Positions 51,799 to 60,428 of a DNA stretch of 64,000 nt are shown one piece after another. Source of the stretch: Vibrio splendidus. GTDB taxonomy: Bacteria; Pseudomonadota; Gammaproteobacteria; Enterobacterales; Vibrionaceae. The notes under the pieces are model-generated. The model searched no databases. It was not told the DNA's origin and saw only the letters and a program-made list of their open reading frames with translations. How positions within the stretch are numbered: position 1 is the first letter of the stretch; each line of letters opens with the position of its first letter. Where the stretch lies: contig NZ_LNRF01000001.1 of assembly GCF_001557875.1 (NCBI RefSeq), forward strand, positions 248,001 through 312,000, written 5' to 3'. The translations under genes and the position numbers were made by a program.

Positions 51799-53628
51799 TT
51801 ACAGCTCTCGCAATACTCGGAATCCTAGGTAGTTGGCTGCGGTTGAAGGTGCAACGTTCAGTTCGTTATACACTTTCGCTTCTTCTGGAGAGAAGCTCCA
51901 CGCGCCACCCTTCGCTAGGCCTTTCTGAATGGTTGTCCATTCCCATACATTACCCACCATGTCGTAGAAGCCCGTTGGTGTTGGCATGAATGATTTAACA
52001 GGAGACGTGCTTACGTTTGACCAAGGTGTACCAGCCCAGCCTGTATTCGCTTTACCTGTGCGGAATTCGTTACCCCACCAAAAGTTGGTGTCTTGACCTG
52101 CTCTTGCTGCGGCTTCCCACTCTTGTGGCGTTGGTAAACGGTAAGTGAAGCCGGTGTTTTTAGACAACCAACGAGTATAAGCTTTTGCATCGTTCTGGCT
52201 GACACATACAACGGGTGAGCTATCTGCTTGTTTAAAGCCAGGGCTCTGCCAGTCATTGTCTGAAACGGTTGTGATCTCTGCATTGACGAATGTATCGCAG
52301 GTGTTCATCAGCTCAGCGTCTGTCTGGTAGCCGGTGTTTTTTACGAATGCTTTGAAGTCTTGAACACGGGTTGGTGTGGCTGCTAATGCAAACGGCTGTT
52401 TGATCGTCACTTGTTGTGCGTTGTTTTCACCCAGTAGGTAGCGACCTGATCCGACAACAATCATTTCAGGGCTCTGAATGTCGTTACCCATCGGATCGGC
52501 AAACTTAGTACCGACATTCAATGAATTTTGCTTGGCTTGTAATACCGCTCGTAGGTTGTGATCACGGGCTATCTTCAGCTCTTGGTGGAAAGAAAGATAG
52601 CCTTCTTTTTCGATCGTGACCATGTGTTGGCCCGTCGGTAACATCACTTCAACCGGTGTGCTGCCATAGTTCACGCCGTTGATAGAAACATTGTCGTTGT
52701 ATTGATTTGAACGCACCACCAAGTTAACCCAAGCGACTTCTTTTTGCTGGTCGTTGGCTTGTTGCTCGCTTTGCGTGAAACAGTTTGATGACTGAATACC
52801 AAGTAGCCGGCAAGGAGTGTTCTTATCTGGGCGAGTTTCTAGGTTCGCCGCAATCACTGCTCGGTAACGGTTATCTTCAGAGAAGCCTGAGGATTTTACT
52901 TTGTGTTGCAGAACGTGAATATTCAGAGAAGCAGACGCAAGGTGCTCTTTCACTGTGTTCGATTCAGTCGCGTTGTCTACCAAGCTGTGCTGGAACTGTT
53001 TTACCGCTTTTTGAAGTGCCAAGGTCACCGTTTGATCTGAACACTGCGCCAGTGTCATATCGCTGCTGCAACGGTTAGTAAAACTAACGGTCTGCTCTTC
53101 CGTCTGAGTGATCTCGTTTCTTAGTCGCTCTGCCCTTGCTCTTAGCTTGTCTTGGTTCAGGTTTGCGATTGAAGCTTCTGCCGCCGCTTTTTCGGCCTGG
53201 ATGGCCTCAAGCTCCATCACCAAGCCTTGCTGCTTCTGTTCTGATCCTGAAATCGTAAGCTTGCTCTCTTTTACGGTTTTCCAAGCGTCTTGGAATTGAA
53301 TTTGAGCTGGCGAGATATCAAAGTCAGGCTCATCAATCATGCGCGTATAATCTTGCTCTAGGCTGGCTTTTGCTTTTGCGAGTGTCTGCTCTGCTTGAGC
53401 GGATAACTTCACTAGACGTGCCATTTGCTGCGTCTGATTGTCGACTTCATTCTGTTTGTCAGCCAGTTTCTTCTCAACAGCCGTTAAGTCAGCATGCTTT
53501 TCGAATAGTGAGCTTTCAATGTCGGTGACAGAAGACGCGATCGCTGGTGGTGTTGCCTCAGCGAAAACAGCAGGAGTCATTAGGCAGGGAGCAAGTGCAA
53601 ATAATAGAGTAGGAAGACCTTGGCGCAT
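51799..53628 (-). CDS. Exported coiled-coil/PEGA/SUMF1-domain protein
   Basis: A 609-residue protein with a signal peptide (cleavage near AVFA-EATPP, residue 23). A long coiled coil covers about 40-200, a Cys-containing linker follows (CSSDMTLAQCSDQT), then a PEGA domain (SINGVNYGSTPVEVMLPTGQ, about 320-370) and a C-terminal formylglycine-generating-enzyme-like (SUMF1) domain (about 395-609; AAATPTRVQDFKAFVKNTGY-type region, GNVWEWT, GFRVLREL). PEGA domains bind surface or wall components, and bacterial SUMF1 domains often have non-FGE roles. Paralogous to the shorter gene upstream. Role unknown; probably periplasmic. Confidence 0.8.
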   Translation of the reverse strand: MRQGLPTLLFALAPCLMTPAVFAEATPPAIASSVTDIESSLFEKHADLTAVEKKLADKQNEVDNQTQQMARLVKLSAQAEQTLAKAKASLEQDYTRMIDEPDFDISPAQIQFQDAWKTVKESKLTISGSEQKQQGLVMELEAIQAEKAAAEASIANLNQDKLRARAERLRNEITQTEEQTVSFTNRCSSDMTLAQCSDQTVTLALQKAVKQFQHSLVDNATESNTVKEHLASASLNIHVLQHKVKSSGFSEDNRYRAVIAANLETRPDKNTPCRLLGIQSSNCFTQSEQQANDQQKEVAWVNLVVRSNQYNDNVSINGVNYGSTPVEVMLPTGQHMVTIEKEGYLSFHQELKIARDHNLRAVLQAKQNSLNVGTKFADPMGNDIQSPEMIVVGSGRYLLGENNAQQVTIKQPFALAATPTRVQDFKAFVKNTGYQTDAELMNTCDTFVNAEITTVSDNDWQSPGFKQADSSPVVCVSQNDAKAYTRWLSKNTGFTYRLPTPQEWEAAARAGQDTNFWWGNEFRTGKANTGWAGTPWSNVSTSPVKSFMPTPTGFYDMVGNVWEWTTIQKGLAKGGAWSFSPEEAKVYNELNVAPSTAANYLGFRVLREL

Positions 53629-53815
53629 GATGGGCTACTTCAATCGTAATTTAGGTTAATCGAATATTCTAAACGAAAACGCCATTTCGTCTGCAGCTAC
53701 TTTCTATAACTATCAACAAAATGGCGAGTATTCATTCAACTTTGTGAAATAGGCACGGCTATCTGATACAGCACTGAGCGTTTTGTATCGGCCCAGCTCT
53801 ATGTCGAAAGGGTGT

Positions 53816-54919
53816 TTAGCTTTCCTTGCTAGGAAGAAGCTTAACCCAAATCGTGTCGCTGCCGTTGATGGTAACTGTGCGGTTGTAAGACTCGTAACCT
53901 TGTTTTGAAATGGTTACTTGGTGACGACCACTTGGTAGCGCAACCTCAAGAGGTGTACTGCCATATTTAATTCCGTTGATAGTTACTGAGTCGTTGTACT
54001 GATCAGAACGTACCGTCACGTTAGCCCACTGTTTGTCACTCTTCTTAACGACTGCGGCGTCACTGCCCGTTAAACAGTAGCGCGTTGAAACGTTCAATAA
54101 GTTACACGCAGCAACCGCTTCAGGTTTTGCTTGAAGCTGAGCCTGCATTTGCATGAAGTAAGAGTTGTTACCAGAGAAGCCACTCTTGATTGCTTGGCTG
54201 TCTTGAACATGGATATTCAATTGAACACCCTGCAAGTTTTGCTTCGCCAACGTACTTTCTGTGAGCTGCTCAAGTAACTGACTCTTGAACGTCTGCACGG
54301 CTTTTTGATTGGTTAGGTATTTACCTTGAGCAGTACACTCACCCAGTGTCATTGTTGATGCACATGTAGTGGTGTAGCTGGTTTCAAGAACCGCACTTTC
54401 ACGCAGTTCTGTTGCAATACGTTTAACACGAGCTTCAACTTTTGATTCTCTCAAATTAGCCAGCTCATTGTTTAGGCGAGCTTGCTTTTGTTTGATTTGA
54501 GAAAGGTGAATTTCGCTCTCGTTGATTGCTTGTTCATTGTCTAGCTGAGCCGATTGATTCTCTTTAACCGCAGCCCAAGCATCTTGGTAACTTTTCTGGA
54601 AAGAGACCAAATCAGTTTCAGGATCGTCAAGTAAGCGACTGTACTGTTTGTCGAGTACAGACTTAGCTCTGTTACGTTTTGCCTTAAGTTCTTCACCTTC
54701 GCGTAACAACTTACTGTTTTTGTTCTGTAGTTGTTTTAGGTTTTCAGTCGCCGATACTTTGGTTGCTGAAATACGCTCAATATCTGAGTTTTTCTCTGTT
54801 AGCTTTGCATCGATAGCTGAAACGGGATCGACTTGATTCAGTTCTTCAGCTGATACCGATGCAGATACCCAAAGAGGGGATAGCGCAAGTAAAAGCGCTG
54901 AAATTCGAAAGTTAGTCAT
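53816..54919 (-). CDS. Exported coiled-coil/PEGA protein, paralogue without SUMF1
   Basis: About 367 residues from the ATG at 54919 (MTNFRISALLLALSPLW). Signal peptide ends near SVSA-EELNQ. A coiled coil spans about 35-190, then CASTMTLGECTAQG, and a C-terminal PEGA domain (TINGIKYGSTPLEVALPSGR) closes the protein. It aligns along its length with the first 375 residues of the downstream 609-residue protein, including the paired Cys segment, so the two arose by duplication followed by gain or loss of the SUMF1 domain. They are 187 bases apart on the same strand. Confidence 0.78.
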   Translation of the reverse strand: MTNFRISALLLALSPLWVSASVSAEELNQVDPVSAIDAKLTEKNSDIERISATKVSATENLKQLQNKNSKLLREGEELKAKRNRAKSVLDKQYSRLLDDPETDLVSFQKSYQDAWAAVKENQSAQLDNEQAINESEIHLSQIKQKQARLNNELANLRESKVEARVKRIATELRESAVLETSYTTTCASTMTLGECTAQGKYLTNQKAVQTFKSQLLEQLTESTLAKQNLQGVQLNIHVQDSQAIKSGFSGNNSYFMQMQAQLQAKPEAVAACNLLNVSTRYCLTGSDAAVVKKSDKQWANVTVRSDQYNDSVTINGIKYGSTPLEVALPSGRHQVTISKQGYESYNRTVTINGSDTIWVKLLPSKES

Positions 54920-55208
54920 AGGTCCCTGCAACTTATAGATTGAAATTGGCTCGTTAATAAAGTGTCTACTTCCTAGTTGTCAGTCACTAGTTATTAGCAA
55001 TTAACACAGTACCCGTCTTTATACCGTTTTATTGCATTTCAATCTACTCAAAAGCCAAGTTTCGGTACTTCGGATACACTTTTTACAAGTTGAAAGCGAA
55101 ATATTTGAGCTATATAAGAAAATTTATTCATTATGTTGGTGCGATGAAGCATTTATTTATGACATGATTTTCGTGCTTGTGTGAGTGCTTGTGAAGTCCC
55201 TAAACTCG
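54920..55208. other. Intergenic region
   Basis: AT-rich gap between the divergent PEGA and AraC genes. No ORF supported; the right-hand part leads into the iteron cluster. Confidence 0.4.
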
Positions 55209-55331
55209 TCGGAACGATTGGTTTTACAATGCCCGTAGTTTGTACACTCTTGATCATCTTTCCGGAGGCATGATCAAGACGATCGCGATAATGATCTTTT
55301 GTTTAAGGCGAGGAAATGACTCTCATGATCA
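55209..55331. repeat. Non-origin oriII-type iteron cluster (candidate RctB-binding locus)
   Basis: Non-coding and about 22 kb from oriII. It contains TCGGAACGATTG (55209-55220), identical to 12 bp of the 39-mer-like element, then CCGTAG. Next are inverted iterons ATGATCAAGAGT (reverse, 55246-55257) and ATGATCAAGACG (55270-55281) around TTTCCGG. ATGATCT (55291) and ATGATCA (55325) follow. The block from 55251 matches an oriII block at 32934 at 16 of 18 bases. Confidence 0.65.
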
Positions 55332-55400
55332 TTTACAAATTCATCTTATGCTGATTTCAGAGTATTATTCACATTATGTCGATCTGAGTAACTTGCTGTC

Positions 55401-56225
55401 ATGTCAAAACCTTTACCCTTTCCAAATCTAGACTTGTCCCCGCTAGGCCTTACAGGTCCTCGCCCTGCGGAGATCATCACTTTGCCTTCGCATATGGATT
55501 GTCATGATCACCACTATTCTCAGGTAGTGATTGGTTTAAAAGGTCAGGCTGAATTTGAAGTCAGCGGTAAAGGTAATCTTGTCGGGCCTGGTCAAGGTTG
55601 TGTGGTAACGGCAAGCTCTGATCATGCTTTCGGTGGTGTGGTTGGTCAGTCGGATATTCTTGTACTCAACATGCCTGTGCCATCGGATGATGACCCTCTG
55701 ATGCTAGAGAAGATTAACCAGTTAGAATCATCGAACGTCTACTTCCAATTAGACGCGCAAATTCAAAAGCTTATCCATATGTTGGTGCAAGAGATGCAGG
55801 CAAGCCCTGATGATCTGCTATTAAGTCGCGCTTGTAATGATACCGTGATCGCCCTGATGCAAAGGCATATCTCGGCATTTGAAACTTCCATTAAAGACTC
55901 GCGTTTTGATCTTGAAGCATTGGATCGCTACATCGAGCAGCATCTCGCGAATAAGATCTCGGTTGCGCAGCTGGCAGGCAGTGTGTTTTTGGGTGAAAGC
56001 CAGTTCCATATGCTGTTCAAAGAGCAAATGGGCATTACTCCTCACCAGTATGTTCTTGGTAAGCGTATTGACCGCTCTCGCCGCTTGATCGAACAAGGCA
56101 ATCTGAGCCTTGGTCAGGTTGCAGAACTTGCTGGTTTCTCTGGTCAATCCTCCTTTACTCACACCTTTTCACGCCTTCAAGGCATGTCACCATCCCAATA
56201 CAAAAAGAAAATTTCTGTTAAATAG
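55401..56225 (+). CDS. AraC-family regulator, probable proline-utilisation activator
   Basis: A 274-residue protein: N-terminal cupin-like ligand domain (HDHHYSQVVIGLKGQAEFEVSGKG, shown in part, about 35-60) and C-terminal double HTH of the AraC family (QLAGSVFLGESQFHMLFKEQ, and AELAGFSGQSSFTHTFSRLQG, about 190-268). It lies directly upstream of putA on the same strand. Vibrio put loci carry an adjacent AraC-type activator (PutR), so it probably switches on putA-putP in response to proline. The ribosome site is weak. Its upstream region is the iteron cluster, which could affect its expression. Confidence 0.85.
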   Translation: MSKPLPFPNLDLSPLGLTGPRPAEIITLPSHMDCHDHHYSQVVIGLKGQAEFEVSGKGNLVGPGQGCVVTASSDHAFGGVVGQSDILVLNMPVPSDDDPLMLEKINQLESSNVYFQLDAQIQKLIHMLVQEMQASPDDLLLSRACNDTVIALMQRHISAFETSIKDSRFDLEALDRYIEQHLANKISVAQLAGSVFLGESQFHMLFKEQMGITPHQYVLGKRIDRSRRLIEQGNLSLGQVAELAGFSGQSSFTHTFSRLQGMSPSQYKKKISVK

Positions 56226-56290
56226 TGAAACAAAACGGCATATTATTTTAAAGTTTCATATGTGACGTTGTGTTTGTTTTGTTAATAAAG

Positions 56291-56312
56291 CGAGTTTTTA
56301 GCAAAAAACTCG
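56291..56312. repeat. Inverted repeat in the putA promoter region
   Basis: CGAGTTTTT / AAAAACTCG with a short spacer, about 66 bp after the AraC gene stop. It could be a terminator for that gene or an operator for putA. Confidence 0.4.
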
Positions 56313-56407
56313 GAGTTTTTGACAAGTAATCCTTATATACTCTAAATACACTGCAGCCATTGTAGAGATCCCCGGGCTAATTCCGGGTGTGAGATTAAGG
56401 AAAACGC

Positions 56408-59400
56408 ATGTTTACAGCTACTGATGTGTTAAAGCCAGAATTCAATGAGCAGTCGCTTGCTGATCTATGGTCGCTTATCTCACCATTATATATGGTGGAT
56501 GAAACCCAATGGCTAGAGCAACTTCTGCCGCTAGCTACCCCTTCTGAGTCTGAAAAGCAGCAAATCACAGATAAAACGACTTCTTTGATCGAAGCTATCC
56601 GTGCGGATAAAACTTCTATCCAGATGATCGATGCTCTGTTGCTTGAATACAGCTTAGATACTCAAGAGGGCATCTTGCTGATGTGTCTGGCGGAAGCTTT
56701 GATGCGTATTCCTGATTCAGCAACCGCTGATGCACTGATTCGCGACAAGTTAAGTGTTGCGGATTGGAAATCTCACCTAAAGAATTCTGACTCAGTGTTT
56801 GTTAACGCATCCACTTGGGGCTTAATGCTCACAGGTAAGGTAGTTGGGCTTTCATCTAAAGAGCAGAGTGCCAGTCAAGCCGTGAACCGTTTAGTGAACA
56901 AGCTTTCTGAGCCGGTGATTCGTAAAGCGATGCACCAAGCGATGAAGGTGATGGGTCACCAATTCGTTCTTGGCCGCAGCATTGCTGAAGCGCAAAAGAA
57001 CGGTAAGTCTATGCGTGACAAAGGCTTTACCTACTCATACGACATGCTAGGTGAAGCGGCACTGACTACAGCTGACGCAAATAAATACTTCAAAGATTAC
57101 CTAATGGCGATTGAAGCCGTTGGTCGAGACACGTATGTCTCTTCAAAATCGAGCCCAGCTCCATCGGTATCGATTAAGCTTTCTGCGCTTCACCCTCGTT
57201 ATGAAGTGGCGAACGAAGACCGCGTACTGACTGAACTTTGTGACACGCTAGAGCAGCTATTGCGCCGCGCAGTAGAGCTAGACGTGGCAATTACGATTGA
57301 TGCTGAAGAAGCGGACCGTCTAGAGCTTTCTCTTAAATTATTTGAAAAACTGTACCGCACTGACCTTGTAAAAGGTTGGGGTAAATTTGGTTTGGTTATT
57401 CAAGCATATTCAAAGCGTGCACTACCGGTTCTAGTATGGCTAAACCGTCTAGCGAAAGAGCAGGGAGATTTAATCCCGCTTCGCTTGGTGAAAGGCGCGT
57501 ACTGGGACAGCGAAATTAAATGGTCGCAACAAGCGGGCTTTACTGATTACCCAGTTTACACACGTAAAGAAGCGACGGATGTGGCTTACCTTGCTTGTGC
57601 GCGTTACCTACTGAGCCCAAGCGTTCGTGGCAATATCTTCCCGCAGTTTGCGAGCCATAATGCTCATACGGTTTCTGCAATTGCAGTGATGACCGATCAT
57701 AAAGACTTTGAATTCCAACGCTTACATGGCATGGGCGATTCTCTTTACAACCATGCGATGGAAGCTTACCAACAGTCGGTACGTATTTACGCACCTGTTG
57801 GCAGCCATAAAGATCTACTGCCATACCTAGTACGTCGCTTGTTAGAAAATGGCGCAAACAGCTCGTTTGTACACCGTCTAGTTGATGCACGTTGCCCAGT
57901 GGCAGAGCTGACTCAACACCCAGTCGACATGCTTCTGGCATTCGATACATTGAACAACACTAAGATTCCTCTGCCTCCAGCGGTATTCCCTGAGCGTAAA
58001 AACTCTTACGGTGTGAACATTGATATCGAAAGCGAAGCGCATCTGTTTGAAGAGCAAGTAAAAGGCTTCCTTAACAATCAATGGACTGCAGGCCCTGTGA
58101 TCAACGGTGAATCTCTTGCCGAAAGCATGATCAAGGCTGATCAGAATATTGAGCAAGTGACGGCACCTTACGATCGTCGTATTAATGTGGGTCAAGTGGC
58201 TTTCGCTAACCTTGATCATGTTTCCGCAGCGATCACTGGCGCAGACGCGGCATTCGCTGATTGGAATGCGACATCGGTTGAAACTAAGGCCGCTGCGCTT
58301 GATAAGCTGGCTGATCTGATGGAAGAGAACCTGGCTGAGCTGGTGGCAATTTGTCATCAAGAAGCGGGTAAGACTATTCACGACAGTATTGATGAAGTGC
58401 GTGAAGCGGTCGACTTTTGTCGTTACTACGCAAAGCAAGCTGATAATCTGCAAGGTTTCGAACTAAAAGGCTTTGATGGCCAAACACGAATCGCTTCTCG
58501 ACAAGGTCGTGGTGTGTTCGTTTGTATCAGCCCTTGGAACTTCCCTCTAGCGATCTTCCTTGGCCAAATTACAGCAGCTTTGGTTGCGGGTAACACGGTT
58601 GTGGCGAAACCTGCTGAGCAAACAAGCTTAATTGCAGCTCGCGCTGTTGAACTGATGAATGAAGCGGGCTTCCCTGCTGGCACGATTCAGTTACTACCGG
58701 GTCGTGGCGCTGAGATCGGCAGTGCGCTAACCAGCCATGATGCAATTGCTGGTGTTGCCTTTACGGGTTCAACACCAACAGCACAACGTATCAACGTGTC
58801 ATTGGCAAGTCGTAACGCTAAGCCTGTTCCGTTTATCGCGGAAACCGGTGGTCAGAATGCGATGATCGTCGACAGTACCGCACTGCCAGAACAGGTGGTT
58901 CGTGATGTTATTCGTTCTGCATTCGCTTCAGCAGGTCAACGTTGTTCTGCACTGCGTGTGCTTTACATCCAAGAAGACATCGCAGACCGTGTGATTGCAT
59001 TGATTCATGGTGCAATGGACGAATTGAGTGTTGGCATTCCACATCTTCATAAAACGGATGTGGGCCCTGTTATCGACCAAAACGCGAAACAGAAGTTGTT
59101 GGCTCACTTAGAAAACATGACCAATACCCAGAAGAAGGTGGCTCAACTTTCTCTAGGTACGGATTGTGAACATGGTGACTTTGTCCCACCAAGTGCATTT
59201 GAAATTGATGACATCAGTTGCTTGAAAGAAGAACAGTTTGGCCCTGTGCTGCACATTGTTCGCTTCAAAGCGAGTGAACTGGCGCAAGTGGTTGATCAAA
59301 TTAACCAAACTGGTTTTGGTTTAACCATGGGTATCCACAGCCGTAACGAAACAACTTACCGTTGGATCGAAAAACACGTTCGTGTGGGTAACTGCTACAT

Positions 59401-59545
59401 CAACCGTGACCAAGTGGGCGCTGTTGTTGGTGTACAACCATTTGGTGGTCAAGGTTTGTCGGGTACAGGCCCTAAAGCGGGCGGTCCTCACTACCTATAT
59501 CGCTTTACTGATGTTCATTTCTCTCAATCACAAGACAAGGCATAA
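56408..59545 (+). CDS. putA: Bifunctional proline dehydrogenase / P5C dehydrogenase PutA
   Basis: 1045 residues. The N-terminal half is the FAD-dependent proline dehydrogenase barrel (about 180-480; IKLSALHPRYE, RLVKGAYWDSEIK, FASHNAHTVSAI). The C-terminal half is the aldehyde-dehydrogenase-fold P5C dehydrogenase with catalytic Cys in FASAGQRCSALRVL, and the NAD-site motif GVAFTGSTPTAQ. It turns proline into glutamate in two steps. There is no ribbon-helix-helix DNA-binding N-terminus, so it is not a self-repressor; regulation is left to the AraC protein. The extra C-terminal domain seen in longer PutAs is missing here and appears to be encoded by the next gene. AAGGA precedes the ATG. Confidence 0.95.
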   Translation: MFTATDVLKPEFNEQSLADLWSLISPLYMVDETQWLEQLLPLATPSESEKQQITDKTTSLIEAIRADKTSIQMIDALLLEYSLDTQEGILLMCLAEALMRIPDSATADALIRDKLSVADWKSHLKNSDSVFVNASTWGLMLTGKVVGLSSKEQSASQAVNRLVNKLSEPVIRKAMHQAMKVMGHQFVLGRSIAEAQKNGKSMRDKGFTYSYDMLGEAALTTADANKYFKDYLMAIEAVGRDTYVSSKSSPAPSVSIKLSALHPRYEVANEDRVLTELCDTLEQLLRRAVELDVAITIDAEEADRLELSLKLFEKLYRTDLVKGWGKFGLVIQAYSKRALPVLVWLNRLAKEQGDLIPLRLVKGAYWDSEIKWSQQAGFTDYPVYTRKEATDVAYLACARYLLSPSVRGNIFPQFASHNAHTVSAIAVMTDHKDFEFQRLHGMGDSLYNHAMEAYQQSVRIYAPVGSHKDLLPYLVRRLLENGANSSFVHRLVDARCPVAELTQHPVDMLLAFDTLNNTKIPLPPAVFPERKNSYGVNIDIESEAHLFEEQVKGFLNNQWTAGPVINGESLAESMIKADQNIEQVTAPYDRRINVGQVAFANLDHVSAAITGADAAFADWNATSVETKAAALDKLADLMEENLAELVAICHQEAGKTIHDSIDEVREAVDFCRYYAKQADNLQGFELKGFDGQTRIASRQGRGVFVCISPWNFPLAIFLGQITAALVAGNTVVAKPAEQTSLIAARAVELMNEAGFPAGTIQLLPGRGAEIGSALTSHDAIAGVAFTGSTPTAQRINVSLASRNAKPVPFIAETGGQNAMIVDSTALPEQVVRDVIRSAFASAGQRCSALRVLYIQEDIADRVIALIHGAMDELSVGIPHLHKTDVGPVIDQNAKQKLLAHLENMTNTQKKVAQLSLGTDCEHGDFVPPSAFEIDDISCLKEEQFGPVLHIVRFKASELAQVVDQINQTGFGLTMGIHSRNETTYRWIEKHVRVGNCYINRDQVGAVVGVQPFGGQGLSGTGPKAGGPHYLYRFTDVHFSQSQDKA

Positions 59546-59556
59546 GGAGCAGTATC

Positions 59557-60261
59557 ATGGTTCATCAAGTGACAGGTTTTTCTGATGCTTTGTTAGCGTG
59601 GGAACAATGGAATCTTACCGACTTTGATCATAAGAGTGCTCAGGTACTTTCATTCAAATCAGAGATCGAAAGTCAATCTGCGCCTTTGGCGGCAGTGACA
59701 ACTTATCATTTAGAGCAAGCGTCTGCGCTGCTTTCTGAGCATCACCTCATGGCGGGCCCTACGGGTGAAACCAATGAGTTGTACGCTGCCGGCCGCGGTG
59801 TAGCTTTGGTAATTGTTGATGATTGCGAACAGAAAGTGCCGGCACTGCAAACCGCAACAGCGATGATGACTGCAGCACTATTGGCAGGTAACAGCGTTCA
59901 ATTGTGCAGTGATGACGTGCAGTTCAACGCCTTAATTGCCGATGCTGCGAAACAAGCGAATTTGCCAACCAACTTAGTACAGGTTGCCTCGTACGACGCT
60001 GCTCAACAGCTGCTGTCTTGCGATGTGCGAAGTGCAGGTTACGTGGGTAATTCACAAACGGCACAAGCTATCAATTTACAGCTTGCTAAGCGTGACGGTG
60101 CAATCGTCGGTTTAGTCGCTGAAACGGATCTGACGGCAATGAATGTTGCTAATGATCCACACCTATCGCTGCGCTTCATTACCGAGCGCACGCGAACTAT
60201 AAATATAACAGCCGTGGGCGGTAACGCGACCTTGCTCGAACTTGGAAGCGAAGCTCACTAA
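59557..60261 (+). CDS. ALDH-superfamily-like fragment, detached PutA C-terminal domain
   Basis: A 234-residue protein 11 bases after putA, with an AAGGAG ribosome site. It resembles part of the aldehyde dehydrogenase fold (LYAAGRGVALVI, ALLAGNSVQLCSDD compare GNTVVAKPAEQT in PutA) but lacks the catalytic Cys segment. The end, RTRTINITAVGGNATLLELG, matches the terminal motif of long PutA proteins, whose extra C-terminal ALDH-like domain closes the substrate tunnel. It therefore looks like that domain made as a separate subunit. Often annotated as P5C dehydrogenase, but it should not be active alone. Confidence 0.8.
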   Translation: MVHQVTGFSDALLAWEQWNLTDFDHKSAQVLSFKSEIESQSAPLAAVTTYHLEQASALLSEHHLMAGPTGETNELYAAGRGVALVIVDDCEQKVPALQTATAMMTAALLAGNSVQLCSDDVQFNALIADAAKQANLPTNLVQVASYDAAQQLLSCDVRSAGYVGNSQTAQAINLQLAKRDGAIVGLVAETDLTAMNVANDPHLSLRFITERTRTINITAVGGNATLLELGSEAH

Positions 60262-60340
60262 CCTTCAGTAAAATTGGCTCTAATCACTTTTGTTTTTTTC
60301 CACTTTTGGATTTAACCCATAGTGCTTTGGAGCCTGAATA

Positions 60341-60394
60341 CCTAACTCAATGCACTCGCTTGCCTTTACGGTGAGTGTCTTGCATTGAATTAGG
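60341..60394. promoter_or_regulatory. Long inverted repeat in the putP leader
   Basis: Arms CCTAACTCAATGCA and TGCATTGAATTAGG pair at 13 of 14 positions across 26 bases. The right arm ends 34 bp before the putP start. No T run follows, so it is more likely a regulatory hairpin or operator than a terminator. Confidence 0.5.
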
Positions 60395-60428
60395 CATGGA
60401 AGGCTTTCTACAAAATGAGGACTATCAA

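Noticed and set aside
55222..55234. TTTACAATGCCCG as parS2
   Set aside because: Only the left half matches; better explained as part of the 39-mer-like/iteron block.
55240..55431. Open frame across the iteron cluster
   Set aside because: It overlaps the AraC gene start and consists largely of translated iterons; not a protein gene.
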